Assembly: GCA_004173235.1 (NCBI GenBank) | Contig: SEAC01000007.1 | Span: forward strand, 1-64,000 | Length of the DNA stretch: 64,000 nt | Reading direction: 5' to 3' | Origin: Chitinophagaceae bacterium | GTDB taxonomy: Bacteria > Bacteroidota > Bacteroidia > Chitinophagales > Chitinophagaceae | Part shown: positions 30,418 through 39,290 of the stretch, one piece after another | Position numbering within the stretch: position 1 is the first letter of the stretch | How the letters are laid out: each line of letters starts with the position of its first letter | Made by a program: the position numbers and the translations under genes | The notes under the pieces: model-generated | Database searches by the model: none | What the model was told of the DNA's origin: nothing | Seen by the model: only the letters and a program-made list of their open reading frames with translations

Positions 30418-31776
30418 ATGGATGTAAAGAACAACATACTCGAAACCATCGGCAACACGCCACTGGTACGCCTCAACCGCATCGTGAAAGACCTCCCCTG
30501 CACCGTATATGCCAAGGTGGAGTATTTCAACCCCGGCAACTCCACGAAAGACCGGATGGCCCTCAAGATGATCGAAGTGGCCGAAGCGGAAGGCCGCATC
30601 AAGCCGGGCGCAACGCTCATCGAGGGCACCTCGGGCAACACCGGTATGGGCCTCGCCCTCGGCGCTATTGTAAAAGGCTACAAATGCATTTTCGTAACTA
30701 CCGATAAGCAGTCGCAATCGAAGGTAGACATCCTCCGTGCCCTCAACGCCGAAGTGATCGTGTGCCCCACCAACGTGGAGCCCGAAGATCCCCGCTCCTA
30801 CTATTCCGTGGCTGCGCGTCTGGCCAAAGAGATCCCCAATTCGTTTCACTTCAATCAATACGACAACCTGGCCAACCGCCTCGGCCACTACGAGACCACC
30901 GGCCCCGAGCTGTGGCAGCAGACCGACGGCACCATCACGCACTTCGTTACCACGGCAGGCACCGGCGGCACCATCACGGGCACGGCCATGTATCTGAAAG
31001 AAAAGAACAAAGACATCCAGGTGTGGGCCATCGATGTGGAAGGTTCGCTCCTTACCAAGTATTACCGCACCGGCGAGGTAGACATGAACGAGGTGCACCC
31101 GTATATCTCCGAAGGTTTTGGTGAAGACTTCATTCCGGCCAACTACGACATGAGCGTGATCGATTACTTCGAGCAGGTGTCGGATAAAGACGGTGCGGTG
31201 TATGCGCGCAAGCTTGCCAAAGACGAAGGCCTCTTTTGCGGCTACAGCTCCGGCTCGGTGATCGCGGGACTGATGAAGCTGAAAGACAAGCTGAAGCCCA
31301 CCGACGTAGTGGTAGTGTTACTGTGCGACCACGGCAGCCGCTACGTAGGCAAGATCTACAACGACCAGTGGATGGCCGAGCGCGGCTTCTTTGAGGTGAA
31401 GACGTTCAAAGACCTGGTAAGCGCACGCGGAAAGCAGCGCCTCATCACCATTGAGAGCACCGAGCCCGTGTCGGCGGCGGTAGAACTGATGAAGAAATAC
31501 GACATCGAGCATATCCCGGTAACAGACGCCACCGGCGCCATGGTGGGTGCCATCTCCGAGAACGGTCTTTTCCAGAAGGTGTTTGAAAACCCCGATATCC
31601 GCCTTCAGAAGATCAGCGCAGTGATGGAAAAGGCATTGCCCGAAGTTTCCACCGACACCACCGTGGAAAAACTCGGAAGCATCATCACGAAAGACTGCGG
31701 TGCCGTGCTGGCAAAGGACGAGAGCGGCAACTACCAGATCGTTACGAAGTACGACGTGCTGCAAGCACTCGCATAG
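30418..31776 (+). CDS. Cystathionine beta-synthase
   Basis: 452 residues. The N-terminal PLP domain (1-320) has the cofactor lysine Lys44 in NPGNSTKDRMA and the phosphate loop TAGTGGTITG; EGTSGNTGMG is the substrate loop. Two CBS domains (about 330-450) follow, with IPVTDATGAMVG. The heme-binding N-terminal extension of animal enzymes is absent. It condenses serine (or acetylserine) and homocysteine to cystathionine; cysteine synthase activity is possible. The tandem CBS pair may sense adenosyl compounds. It stands 60 bp after the sigma/anti-sigma pair with its own promoter-like box. Confidence 0.9.
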   Translation: MDVKNNILETIGNTPLVRLNRIVKDLPCTVYAKVEYFNPGNSTKDRMALKMIEVAEAEGRIKPGATLIEGTSGNTGMGLALGAIVKGYKCIFVTTDKQSQSKVDILRALNAEVIVCPTNVEPEDPRSYYSVAARLAKEIPNSFHFNQYDNLANRLGHYETTGPELWQQTDGTITHFVTTAGTGGTITGTAMYLKEKNKDIQVWAIDVEGSLLTKYYRTGEVDMNEVHPYISEGFGEDFIPANYDMSVIDYFEQVSDKDGAVYARKLAKDEGLFCGYSSGSVIAGLMKLKDKLKPTDVVVVLLCDHGSRYVGKIYNDQWMAERGFFEVKTFKDLVSARGKQRLITIESTEPVSAAVELMKKYDIEHIPVTDATGAMVGAISENGLFQKVFENPDIRLQKISAVMEKALPEVSTDTTVEKLGSIITKDCGAVLAKDESGNYQIVTKYDVLQALA

Positions 31777-31787
31777 CCGATCGCCGA

Positions 31788-31865
31788 TGCAGGATGTCTG
31801 AACATCTCACATCTAACATCTCACATCTAACATCTAACATTTCACATCTAACATTTCACATCTCA
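31788..31865 (+). repeat. ACATCTA/ACATCTC heptamer array (GATGTCT family)
   Basis: About ten heptamers of the type ACATCTC/ACATCTA/ACATTTC, the complement of the array after groEL. It lies just before a terminator. Confidence 0.9.
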
Positions 31866-31875
31866 CCTTCTCCCT

Positions 31876-31899
31876 GCTGCCTTCGGGCAGCTTTTTTTT
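31876..31899 (+). terminator. Intrinsic terminator of the CBS gene
   Basis: Stem GCTGCC/GGCAGC, TTCG loop, T8 tail. Confidence 0.9.
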
Positions 31900-32445
31900 G
31901 CCGAGTAAATACAGTGCGAATTCGTAAAACGACGGCAGCGCTTACTCGTATTTCTACGAGTGAAAAAATCGGAAGGTTACGAACTTTCCGGTAATATCCG
32001 AAGCACAGAAATAGAGCACTTTTGCACTTGTGCGTGGCAACATTGATCTCTACATTTGTGTCAGAAGTTGATTGGTACACACCAACATCCAAGATCCTTG
32101 AAATACCGACTCCAATTATCCAGTGAAACCAATGATCCAATCCAAACGAAAAGCCGCTATCCAACAGTACGATCTTTGAAAATCCAATGTTTCTGAAAAA
32201 CCAAAACGAAAATCCAATATCAATCAACTTCCTTTTTTCCAATCCAATCCTTTGAAAGCAGCCCGTTTCTAAATCCGTATCCTAAGCAAAGACCATCCAA
32301 TCCAATCCTGTAAGAACCAAAAGCCAGAACCTCTGAATTCCACCACCAGTGATCTGAATCACCAACTTCCGAATCCCATGAAAGCAAACTAAAAAGGAGT
32401 TATTTCCTCCTGTTGTACCGCAACAAGAGGTTGGTGATAGTAAAG
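31900..32445. other. AT-rich gap with ATCCAATCC words and a palindrome
   Basis: No convincing gene. The stretch is lower in G+C than its neighbours and repeats the pentamer-like words ATCCAATCC and AAATCCAA many times between 32090 and 32310. A palindrome lies at 31944-31961. One long minus-strand open frame (31856-32242) runs through the repeats and the terminator and shows no protein-family features. Confidence 0.45.
31944..31961. promoter_or_regulatory. Palindrome ACTCGTA-TTTC-TACGAGT
   Basis: Perfect 7-bp arms around a 4-base centre in the gap after the CBS terminator. It could be an operator or a small RNA hairpin; its arms are not followed by T residues, so a terminator is unlikely. 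Confidence 0.4.
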
Positions 32446-32477
32446 AGGGCCCTGCAAAACAGCGGGGCCCTTTTTTA
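32446..32477 (+). terminator. Hairpin with T tail before the BtuF-like gene
   Basis: AGGGCCC/GGGCCCT arms (32446-32452, 32465-32471), then TTTTTATTT. It ends about 30 bp before ATG 32510, so it would stop an RNA from the preceding gap or act as an attenuator. Confidence 0.7.
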
Positions 32478-32509
32478 TTTTCAAAGCGGCAGCGCCCCTA
32501 ACTTGCCAC

Positions 32510-33286
32510 ATGCCCCTGCTCGATCCCTTTGGCAAGCCCCTCTCCCTGACCACGCCCCCGCGCCGGATTATTTCCCTCGTGCCCTCCCTCACCGAACTGC
32601 TGTACGACCTCGGCCTCGACGCCGAAGTGGTGGGGATCACCAAATTCTGCATCCATCCCGAAAGCTGGTTCCGCAGCAAAACGCGCGTGGGCGGCACTAA
32701 GACCGTGCATATCCAACAGGCGCTCGCACTTGCGCCCGACCTCGTGCTGGCCAACAAAGAAGAAAATGTGCGCGCGCAGGTAGAAGAACTCGCCCGCACC
32801 GTACCCACCTGGGTAAGCGATATCGCCAACCTCGACGAAGCGATCGCAGCCATTGGCGCCATCGGCACGCTCACGCACCGCGAAGAAGCGGCCCGCTCCC
32901 TGGCCGATCGCATCCGGTCTGGCTTTGCGGCCCTTCCGCCCCTGCCGGCCCGGCGGCCGCGCGCAGGCTACCTGATCTGGAAAGATCCCTACATGAGCGT
33001 CGGCCACAACACCTTCATCCACGACCTGATGGAGCGACTGGGCGTGGAGAATGCCTTTGCGGGGCACAGCAGGTACCCCGAAGTAACGGTCGAAGACCTG
33101 CGCTCCTGCACGCTCCTCCTGCTCTCCTCCGAACCCTACCCTTTTGCGCAAAAACACATCGACGAACTGCGGGCGCAACTGCCCGGAACGAAGATCCTGC
33201 TGGTAGATGGGGAGCTGTTTTCCTGGTACGGCAGCCGGTTGCTGCACACTCCGGCGTATTTCGAAGAGTTGCGGCAAGCGCTGTAG
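32510..33286 (+). CDS. BtuF-like helical-backbone metal/cobalamin-binding protein without signal peptide
   Basis: 258 residues of the periplasmic-binding (class III) fold. The N-terminal IISLVPSLTELLYDLGLDAEVVGITKFC and the later SSEPYPFAQKH are typical for BtuF/FhuD-like proteins. Family members are usually exported; this one has no signal peptide, and the first in-frame ATG starts directly before the fold. It may be cytoplasmic or use an unusual start. No transporter genes adjoin it, so the ligand (cobalamin, haem or siderophore) is unknown. Confidence 0.8.
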   Translation: MPLLDPFGKPLSLTTPPRRIISLVPSLTELLYDLGLDAEVVGITKFCIHPESWFRSKTRVGGTKTVHIQQALALAPDLVLANKEENVRAQVEELARTVPTWVSDIANLDEAIAAIGAIGTLTHREEAARSLADRIRSGFAALPPLPARRPRAGYLIWKDPYMSVGHNTFIHDLMERLGVENAFAGHSRYPEVTVEDLRSCTLLLLSSEPYPFAQKHIDELRAQLPGTKILLVDGELFSWYGSRLLHTPAYFEELRQAL

Positions 33287-33353
33287 CGCTGCGCGGTTCC
33301 ACCCTCCCTCACTTCTGTTTCGCCGGAAAGCTGCCTGCGCGTACATTAGCCCA

Positions 33354-34427
33354 ATGCAGATCGAATCGGACAAGCCGTCGCGGAAGAAGCCTTTTTTCCC
33401 GGTCAACAAGGAACTGCGGCACTACCTCCGCCAGCATGGCCGAGAAATCGCGCTTCCGGTATCGTACAACGACCTGCTCAACATCTCGTACTCGGTACCC
33501 CTCAAAGACAAGAACGGTAAAGACACGCTGTGGGAGAAGGCCTCCTACGACCTCCGCGACTGGGAATATATCCGCGACAGCCTCGTGCAGACCTACGCCA
33601 TCCTCAAAACCGAGGGCGACCTGACCTTCACCAAGCACCTCGACGTAGCACGAATAGACTACTGCACCTTCGGCAACTCCAACCCGTTCCGGATCCGCAT
33701 CGTCAACCGCTTCAACGATAACTACGATCACTACTACGTCAAGCGGGAAGACGCATCGCGCGTTTATGGCCTCGAGCTGGAGCACCTGCTTTCGCCCAAC
33801 CGCATTACCTACCTTACGCATGAAGGCACGCTGGTGGAGGAGCATATCCCCGGTTTGCCCGGCGACGTATTTATCAATGATCATCTCGACCTGCCTGCAA
33901 CCAACCGCATACGGCTGGCAAAGGAATTTGTAAAATTCAACGAACGCTGCTTTGTGCGCCTGCTGGGTGATATGCGCAGCTACAACTTCGTGGTGAACGT
34001 AACTCCGGATATCGAGGACTACCAATACCGCATCCGCGCCATCGACTTCGACCAGCAATCCTACGAAGGGCGCAAAAACCTGTACTTCCCGCAGTTCTTC
34101 AAGGAAAACCGGCCCCTCGTGGAGCTGGCGCTGAATCACCTTAACCCCGACTCGGTTGCGCAGTACCAGGCCGAGGAGCGCACGCTGATGGCCTTCCGCG
34201 TAAGCGTGGAGCGGCATCGCTTATTGCACCTGCTCAACATCATGACACGCGACCGTATTTCTACAGATGAAAAGAGGAAGCAACTCCGCGAGCAATTGGC
34301 CCAGCATTTCGACAACTCGCAGTTTCTCCGCTGCCGCACCATGGGCGAGGTGGTAAAGCTCACGCTGCGCCAGTGTTTGAAGCCGCACCTGTTGAGGATA
34401 CATCAGAATCAGGGGAAGATAATGTAA
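33354..34427 (+). CDS. Conserved hypothetical protein, possibly kinase-like fold
   Basis: 357 residues, unknown. It has no signal peptide or membrane segment. The segment CFVRLLGDMRSYNFVVNVTPDIEDYQYRIRAIDFDQQ, read in parts, has an order resembling the catalytic loop and the DFD motif of protein-kinase-like phosphotransferases (G-D-M-x-x-x-N-F and A-I-D-F-D). This is only a visual resemblance. The -7-like TACATTAG sits 4 nt before ATG 33354, suggesting a leaderless message. Confidence 0.6.
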   Translation: MQIESDKPSRKKPFFPVNKELRHYLRQHGREIALPVSYNDLLNISYSVPLKDKNGKDTLWEKASYDLRDWEYIRDSLVQTYAILKTEGDLTFTKHLDVARIDYCTFGNSNPFRIRIVNRFNDNYDHYYVKREDASRVYGLELEHLLSPNRITYLTHEGTLVEEHIPGLPGDVFINDHLDLPATNRIRLAKEFVKFNERCFVRLLGDMRSYNFVVNVTPDIEDYQYRIRAIDFDQQSYEGRKNLYFPQFFKENRPLVELALNHLNPDSVAQYQAEERTLMAFRVSVERHRLLHLLNIMTRDRISTDEKRKQLREQLAQHFDNSQFLRCRTMGEVVKLTLRQCLKPHLLRIHQNQGKIM

Positions 34428-34440
34428 CCTCACCCGGCCA

Positions 34441-34543
34441 GAGAAAGAACGCAGATTTGGCATGATATTAAGATTTACGCGGATTACGTTTCTCGAAATC
34501 AGCACTGATCATAACAAATCATGATCATCTGCGTTCTTTCTCT
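34441..34543. repeat. Long inverted repeat of the AACGCAGAT type
   Basis: Outer arms AGAGAAAGAACGCAGAT (34441-34457) and its exact complement (34527-34543), with inner words ATGATATT, GATTACG and ATCATGATCAT. It could fold as a large cruciform between convergent genes. The AACGCAGAT word is shared with 13000-13110. Confidence 0.85.
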
Positions 34544-34558
34544 CCGCCGCCTGCGGCG

Positions 34559-37333
34559 CTACCGGGGCAGCAAATTCACAGGCAGGATCAACTCCCACAC
34601 ATTGGCCGAAGGGGCACGGCCAGCCGCCGGGTTGATGAGCCGGCTGTAGCGCACCCCGAACGTGATGTTGTATTCGTTCCACCAGCGCGTGTCGAAAAAT
34701 ACTTCGCCCCCAACGCTCGCCAGGTCGAGCACACGCTCATGGCGGTAGTTGAAATACCGCGTGTTGTCGAAGAAGGCATTGCCCCGCACCCGTGCGAAAT
34801 ACACGATGTTGGGAATGCCGGTTTCCGGGTATACTAGTGGCAAGTGATAGTTCGCAGAAAGCTTCCACATCATCGGGTTGTAGAAGTCGGCGTAGCCGCG
34901 GCTGTTGGCGAACCGGTTGGAGAAAAAGCGCCGGCTGACCGAGTCGGTCGACTGTGCACCTGCTGTGAGCACAAGGCTGTGCGTACGTAGCAATCCGGGC
35001 AGGTAAATCGCTCCATTACCCAACAGCTGGTAGCCGTTCGCGTCCAGCCGGTGGCGCGCATTGCCACCAATCGCATAGCCAAGCCTTGGATAGATCTGCT
35101 GCTTCGCACGGGGCAGCTGCTGCGTCCAGTTGACACTATGACTTAGATAGAAACTCGAAGCGCTGTTGAGCACGGTCTTGCTCGCGCCCGTGGGTGTAGA
35201 AATACTGTACACCGCATCGGTGCCGAAGCGCAGGTATTTGTAGGTAGTGCCCCTGGTGAAGTTGAGGGGGATGTAATAGCCGAGCCGTAAGTCGGTGCTC
35301 GAAAAAGTGAAGCGTTGGAGCGAATCGAAGAACGTGCGCTCAAACGTATGATCCACGCCGGCCGTCACCACGGGAAACCAGCCACCATAAGCGGTGCTAA
35401 AGCCCACCGCGTGCGACGCTTCATCCTGGTTGTAGCGGTAATACAGTTCGTTGCTGAACGTGTTGAGCACGTTGTCGCTGAAGATGGAGAAGGTCAGTTC
35501 GGGATCGCTGTAATAAGGCCGCCAGCTGTGTACGTTCACGAGACCGCTGCTTTTAGGATAAGGCCGCACCGGGTATTGCGCCGGCTCGGTATCGAGCAGG
35601 TTCTGCGCACTGTCCGCACCGGCAACAGGAAACGGCGGCTGCTCCAGTCCCCACTGCCCGAGCGGCACCTCCACGCGCGGCAGGCTATCGAGCGCGCCTT
35701 CGCGGATGCGGAAGCCATTCGACGTGAACTCCGACCACGTAAGCGTGCTGCCGTTGAGCGATGGAAAGTAGTGACCTACGCCACCCGTAGTTATACGGAA
35801 CACCTTTTTCGCGAGCAGGTTCAGCTCGTACAGGTCATCGGTGCCATTCAGCGATGAAGTGAAGTACACCTTTCCGTTGTAGGGATGAAAGAACCCGATG
35901 GTGGCCAGCGTAGGCGGCAGCACCTGGCTGAAGGCCATCGTGCGCAGGTCGAGCAGGTTGAGCGAAATGCGTGCGCTCGCGTGGCGGATGCCCACCACCA
36001 CCGTATGCTCGTTCACGAACTGCGGATGCACGAAAAGCGCGCCCATGGCAGTCTTGCGACGTTGCACAACATCGCCTCTGCGATTGAGGATGTGTAACTC
36101 GCTTTGCAACGAATCGTTGATGTGTACGGCCACAAGCAGGCTGTCGCCGGGCGAGAAGCTCGGTGTGAAATACTTCTGCCTGCTCGTAATCCTGGTGCGT
36201 TTGCCGCTTGCCACATCCAGCAGCTCGATGTCGCTGTAGTCGATCAGCGACCAGCGTGGATGCGTGCTGTAGGCGGTGTAAGCAATGGTGCCGTTGCCGT
36301 AGCCGAGCCAATCTTCGGAGCTGATGGAGCGAAGCGCAATGCGTTTGTCGCTCCCACCGTTGCGCAGGTAGAAAGCGGGCAGGTCCTGATATCCGTTTTT
36401 TAGAAAAAGCAGCGAGTCGGTACCGATGCGCTGTGGGAAAAGGTAATTCGTCACCACTTCGCGGTGCGCCTGCTCGTCGCGGCGGCGGCTTGCCTGGTGC
36501 TGGTAGTTGGCCAGCGCTTCAGTGCGGAACTTCCTGTAGGTTACGCCGCTGTGCCTTTTGATGGCCTGCTGGAACGGAAAGAACAAACCCTTGTATGCGC
36601 TTGCATCTTCGGTCACCTTTCTCCAAAAGTCGCGACCATATTTCTCGTTGCCATAGTTTACGAGCATATACCCCAGCGGGTAATGGTTGGGCACCTGGTC
36701 GCGGTACGAACCGTTGCGCAGCTTCATCCAGCTGTAGTTGCGGCCTTCTTTCCAAAGTGCATTGAACGGGTTGAAGAAATAAGGCTGCCGTCCACGCCCC
36801 TGCGGGGTAAGCTGTGTTTCTGCGTACACGGCATCGCCTTCGAAAAACCAATCGGGCACGGCGGCCGAATTGGCGAGGGCACGCGCTTCCTGTCCCAATA
36901 GCACACCAGCCACGCGGCTCAGTCCGCGGTTGAACTGGTTGTATTGCTGCACGTGGCGATACTCGTGAATGGCGAGTTGCTCGCTCCAGGGCAGGTTGCC
37001 AAACTCAAAGATGTTGCTGCCTGGCACGAGGTAATACTCCGAGCGAAAAGGCCCAAGCCCTACGTATCCATTGGCGAAGGTTGTGTTGGAATGCAGCACC
37101 ACCGGTATGGGGCGCAGCTTTGTTCCGAGCTGGTGCTCCGTGGCTGCCATTCGATGCAGCAGTGCGGCTATGCGTTGTGCCTGTGCCGCGGCGGCGGGAG
37201 TAAAAAGAACGGTTGCAGTGTCGGTGCGGATCTGCTGCCAGCGATAGCTGGGCGGGAAACCGCCGAATTGCTGCGCGCCCGCATTTCGAACAAACAATAG
37301 CGCGACAGCGACAGCGGCCAAACGAAATTTCAT
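34559..37333 (-). CDS. Outer-membrane protein with gluzincin protease, propeller and barrel regions
   Basis: 924 residues. Signal peptide to about residue 20 (NAGAQ). Residues about 30-250 look like a peptidase MA-type zinc protease: H123-E-Y-R-H127 in AIHEYRHVQQ, and the third-ligand motif PDWFFEGDAVYAE about 40 residues later. Residues about 300-600 contain TolB-like propeller blades (GNGTIAYTAYSTHPRWSL and similar). The rest (about 640-924) is a set of amphipathic strands ending in WELILPVNLLPR, as in surface-antigen barrels. The whole is probably an outer-membrane barrel with a periplasmic or surface protease. The start ATG 37333 begins the signal peptide. Confidence 0.75.
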   Translation of the reverse strand: MKFRLAAVAVALLFVRNAGAQQFGGFPPSYRWQQIRTDTATVLFTPAAAAQAQRIAALLHRMAATEHQLGTKLRPIPVVLHSNTTFANGYVGLGPFRSEYYLVPGSNIFEFGNLPWSEQLAIHEYRHVQQYNQFNRGLSRVAGVLLGQEARALANSAAVPDWFFEGDAVYAETQLTPQGRGRQPYFFNPFNALWKEGRNYSWMKLRNGSYRDQVPNHYPLGYMLVNYGNEKYGRDFWRKVTEDASAYKGLFFPFQQAIKRHSGVTYRKFRTEALANYQHQASRRRDEQAHREVVTNYLFPQRIGTDSLLFLKNGYQDLPAFYLRNGGSDKRIALRSISSEDWLGYGNGTIAYTAYSTHPRWSLIDYSDIELLDVASGKRTRITSRQKYFTPSFSPGDSLLVAVHINDSLQSELHILNRRGDVVQRRKTAMGALFVHPQFVNEHTVVVGIRHASARISLNLLDLRTMAFSQVLPPTLATIGFFHPYNGKVYFTSSLNGTDDLYELNLLAKKVFRITTGGVGHYFPSLNGSTLTWSEFTSNGFRIREGALDSLPRVEVPLGQWGLEQPPFPVAGADSAQNLLDTEPAQYPVRPYPKSSGLVNVHSWRPYYSDPELTFSIFSDNVLNTFSNELYYRYNQDEASHAVGFSTAYGGWFPVVTAGVDHTFERTFFDSLQRFTFSSTDLRLGYYIPLNFTRGTTYKYLRFGTDAVYSISTPTGASKTVLNSASSFYLSHSVNWTQQLPRAKQQIYPRLGYAIGGNARHRLDANGYQLLGNGAIYLPGLLRTHSLVLTAGAQSTDSVSRRFFSNRFANSRGYADFYNPMMWKLSANYHLPLVYPETGIPNIVYFARVRGNAFFDNTRYFNYRHERVLDLASVGGEVFFDTRWWNEYNITFGVRYSRLINPAAGRAPSANVWELILPVNLLPR

Positions 37334-37404
37334 AAGCAAAAGATACGATGCTGCAAGAAATATGCCCGCAAGCCTCACCTTCCTATCTTAGCGCAAATGC
37401 CGCT

Positions 37405-38118
37405 ATGCTCCTGATCGCCCTGGCGGCCGCACCCGGGCTCGCCATCTGCCTTTACGTTTTTATGCGGGATGTACACAACCCCGAGCCACGGCGTTTCCTC
37501 ATCCTCTCTTTTCTTCTGGGCGCGGTGCTCACCATCCCCGCTTACTACATCGAAAAGTTGTTCAACAGCCAGCTTCCACGCAGCGTACCCGGCATCCTGC
37601 TGCAGTCGTTCATCGCCATTGCCCTCGTAGAAGAAGGGCTCAAGTTTCTTGCCCTTCGCTACTACTGCTTCCGTCTCGATTCGTTCGACGAGCCGCTCGA
37701 TGGTATCGTATACAGCATAATGGTGAGCATGGGGTTCGCCACCATCGAAAACGTTGCCTACGTAGCGAGCCATGGCTACAGCGTGCTGCTCAGCCGAACG
37801 TTCACCAGCGTGCCCGCGCACGCATGCTTCGCTGCCATCATGGGTTATTACGTGGGGCTTGCACAACTGGCTCCCTGGAAGCGCGGCGTATTTTTTCGCA
37901 ACGGCCTCATTCGCGCGATCCTCTTTCACGGATGCTACGATTCCTTCCTGCTGCTCACCGAAAACAAGTGGCTCAAACAATACGTGTCGGAAGCGCTCCT
38001 GCTTACGGGCGCCATCTATTCCCTATTCGTTGCGCTGCGTTTGAGTCGCCGCCTGTTCCGCCAGCACCGCGAAGTGTCGAAGAACCTGTTCACCAAAGAT
38101 GATGTAAAAGATGTCTGA
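37405..38118 (+). CDS. PrsW-family intramembrane metalloprotease
   Basis: 237 residues with about seven membrane helices. The active-site motifs are EEGLK at 76-80, FATIENVAY with Glu115, and the two His-containing helices PAHACFAAIMGYY (His139) and LFHGCYDS (His175). PrsW cleaves anti-sigma factors and other membrane proteins in Bacilli; targets here are unknown. The anti-sigma-like protein at 29861 is a conceivable substrate but there is no evidence. A TATCTTAG box ends 13 nt before ATG 37405, which favours this start over ATG 37348. Confidence 0.88.
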   Translation: MLLIALAAAPGLAICLYVFMRDVHNPEPRRFLILSFLLGAVLTIPAYYIEKLFNSQLPRSVPGILLQSFIAIALVEEGLKFLALRYYCFRLDSFDEPLDGIVYSIMVSMGFATIENVAYVASHGYSVLLSRTFTSVPAHACFAAIMGYYVGLAQLAPWKRGVFFRNGLIRAILFHGCYDSFLLLTENKWLKQYVSEALLLTGAIYSLFVALRLSRRLFRQHREVSKNLFTKDDVKDV

Positions 38119-38262
38119 TGTCGGATGTCTGATGTCTGATGTATGTCGGATTTGGAGAGAAAACGGAAGTAGACGTTGAGTTGGAATGCATCAACTAATA
38201 AGAAAAGGATCGCGATGCGATCCTTTTCTTAATATCAGACATCCTACATCAGACATCAGCGA
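38119..38262. repeat. GATGTCT-family arrays flanking a terminator
   Basis: Left arm about 38107-38150 (GATGTCT/GATGTCG heptamers; it begins inside the last codons of the PrsW gene), right arm 38234-38262 (CAGACATC units, opposite sense), with the terminator at 38200-38230 between. Confidence 0.88.
38200..38230. terminator. Bidirectional terminator
   Basis: Perfect 14-bp stem AAGAAAAGGATCGC and complement, GAT loop, T-rich on both strands. Same GGAT...ATCC core as at 3985 and 5725. Confidence 0.88.
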
Positions 38263-38263
38263 T

Positions 38264-39280
38264 CTAAAACCTGGGGCAATGCATCGCGTTGAGCGATGAA
38301 TTATCCACGTTGCGGCGGAAGCCCACGAAAGTGAGCGAAAGCTCGAAGCCACCGCGACCGAGGCTGGAGGTCTTGAGCTTCGATATGTTCACGTCGTAGC
38401 TGAGGCCGAAGGCGAGGCCCTTGTATTCGGCTTTCACTGTAGGAATAAGCGCATCGTTCCAGCGAACGAACGCACCCGCCGACAGCATCAGGTCGGGCAT
38501 GTCCATATCGGGACCAAATTTCATGTTGTACAGCAAACCGCCGATCAGGTATTGGCTCTTGTCCTGCACCACCACGTCGGAGTGCATGATGAGATTCGTG
38601 TTCTCGGCCATGCCCAGCTTCAGCGCGCCGGAAAGCACGTACTTGGGCGCGAGCTCGATGGCAGACGACTGGAAGAAGGTATTCTTGGGACGGGTGAGGT
38701 GGTGCATGGCTACGCCGAGCACGAAGCTGTTGTCCACGTTCTCACCAAAGCCGCCATTGAGGCTGAGCCCCGCTGATCCATCGAAGTAGCGGTAACCGTT
38801 TGTTGCCAGCGGCTCGCCATCGGTGCCGTTGTCGAACGTGTTGTTCGTAGTGATCTTGCTGCGGTCGATACGACGTTGCACCACGCCGCCCATGAAACCG
38901 GCGGAGAGGTACAGGTTGCGCACCGAGCTGAGCGACTTATGAAAATTCACTGCTGGCAGTATGTGCAGCGTCTGCATGCTGCTGCTCCCCGCCTCGTCGT
39001 GGAAAACCTGCATCCCTATGGTTGCATAGTTGTCGCCCCCTCCCACTTTAAGTTTGTATTCGGCATTGGCCGAGATCGTTTTGTACGCATTGGCAACGCT
39101 GTTCCACTGGCTGCGGTACACGGCCTGCACGCGGTAGTCGCCGTTGACGATACCGGCAAGTGCGGGGTTGCGAAACAGCGGCGTTTCGTAAAACTGCGAG
39201 AAGTGAATATCCTGTGCGTGCACGGTTCCTGCAGCCACGAGCGCGAGGGCGCCCAAAATCAGTTTGCGGATGTTCTTCAT
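38264..39280 (-). CDS. PorP/SprF family type IX secretion membrane protein
   Basis: 338 residues. Signal peptide ending TVHAQ, then the family opening DIHFSQFYETPLFRNPALAG and a series of beta strands (YRVQAVYRSQW, LKLGMAENTNL, LTFVGFRR) of an outer-membrane barrel. PorP/SprF proteins pair with large type IX-secreted (T9SS) proteins and help attach or display them. It lies 10 bp after the giant PKD protein gene in the same direction, the classic arrangement, so the two surely share an mRNA. The true partner is therefore probably the PKD protein. Confidence 0.92.
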   Translation of the reverse strand: MKNIRKLILGALALVAAGTVHAQDIHFSQFYETPLFRNPALAGIVNGDYRVQAVYRSQWNSVANAYKTISANAEYKLKVGGGDNYATIGMQVFHDEAGSSSMQTLHILPAVNFHKSLSSVRNLYLSAGFMGGVVQRRIDRSKITTNNTFDNGTDGEPLATNGYRYFDGSAGLSLNGGFGENVDNSFVLGVAMHHLTRPKNTFFQSSAIELAPKYVLSGALKLGMAENTNLIMHSDVVVQDKSQYLIGGLLYNMKFGPDMDMPDLMLSAGAFVRWNDALIPTVKAEYKGLAFGLSYDVNISKLKTSSLGRGGFELSLTFVGFRRNVDNSSLNAMHCPRF

Positions 39281-39290
39281 GTCGGATGCG

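Noticed and set aside
31856-32242. Minus-strand 128-codon open frame in the AT-rich gap
   Set aside because: It runs through the heptamer array and the CBS terminator and has no protein features.
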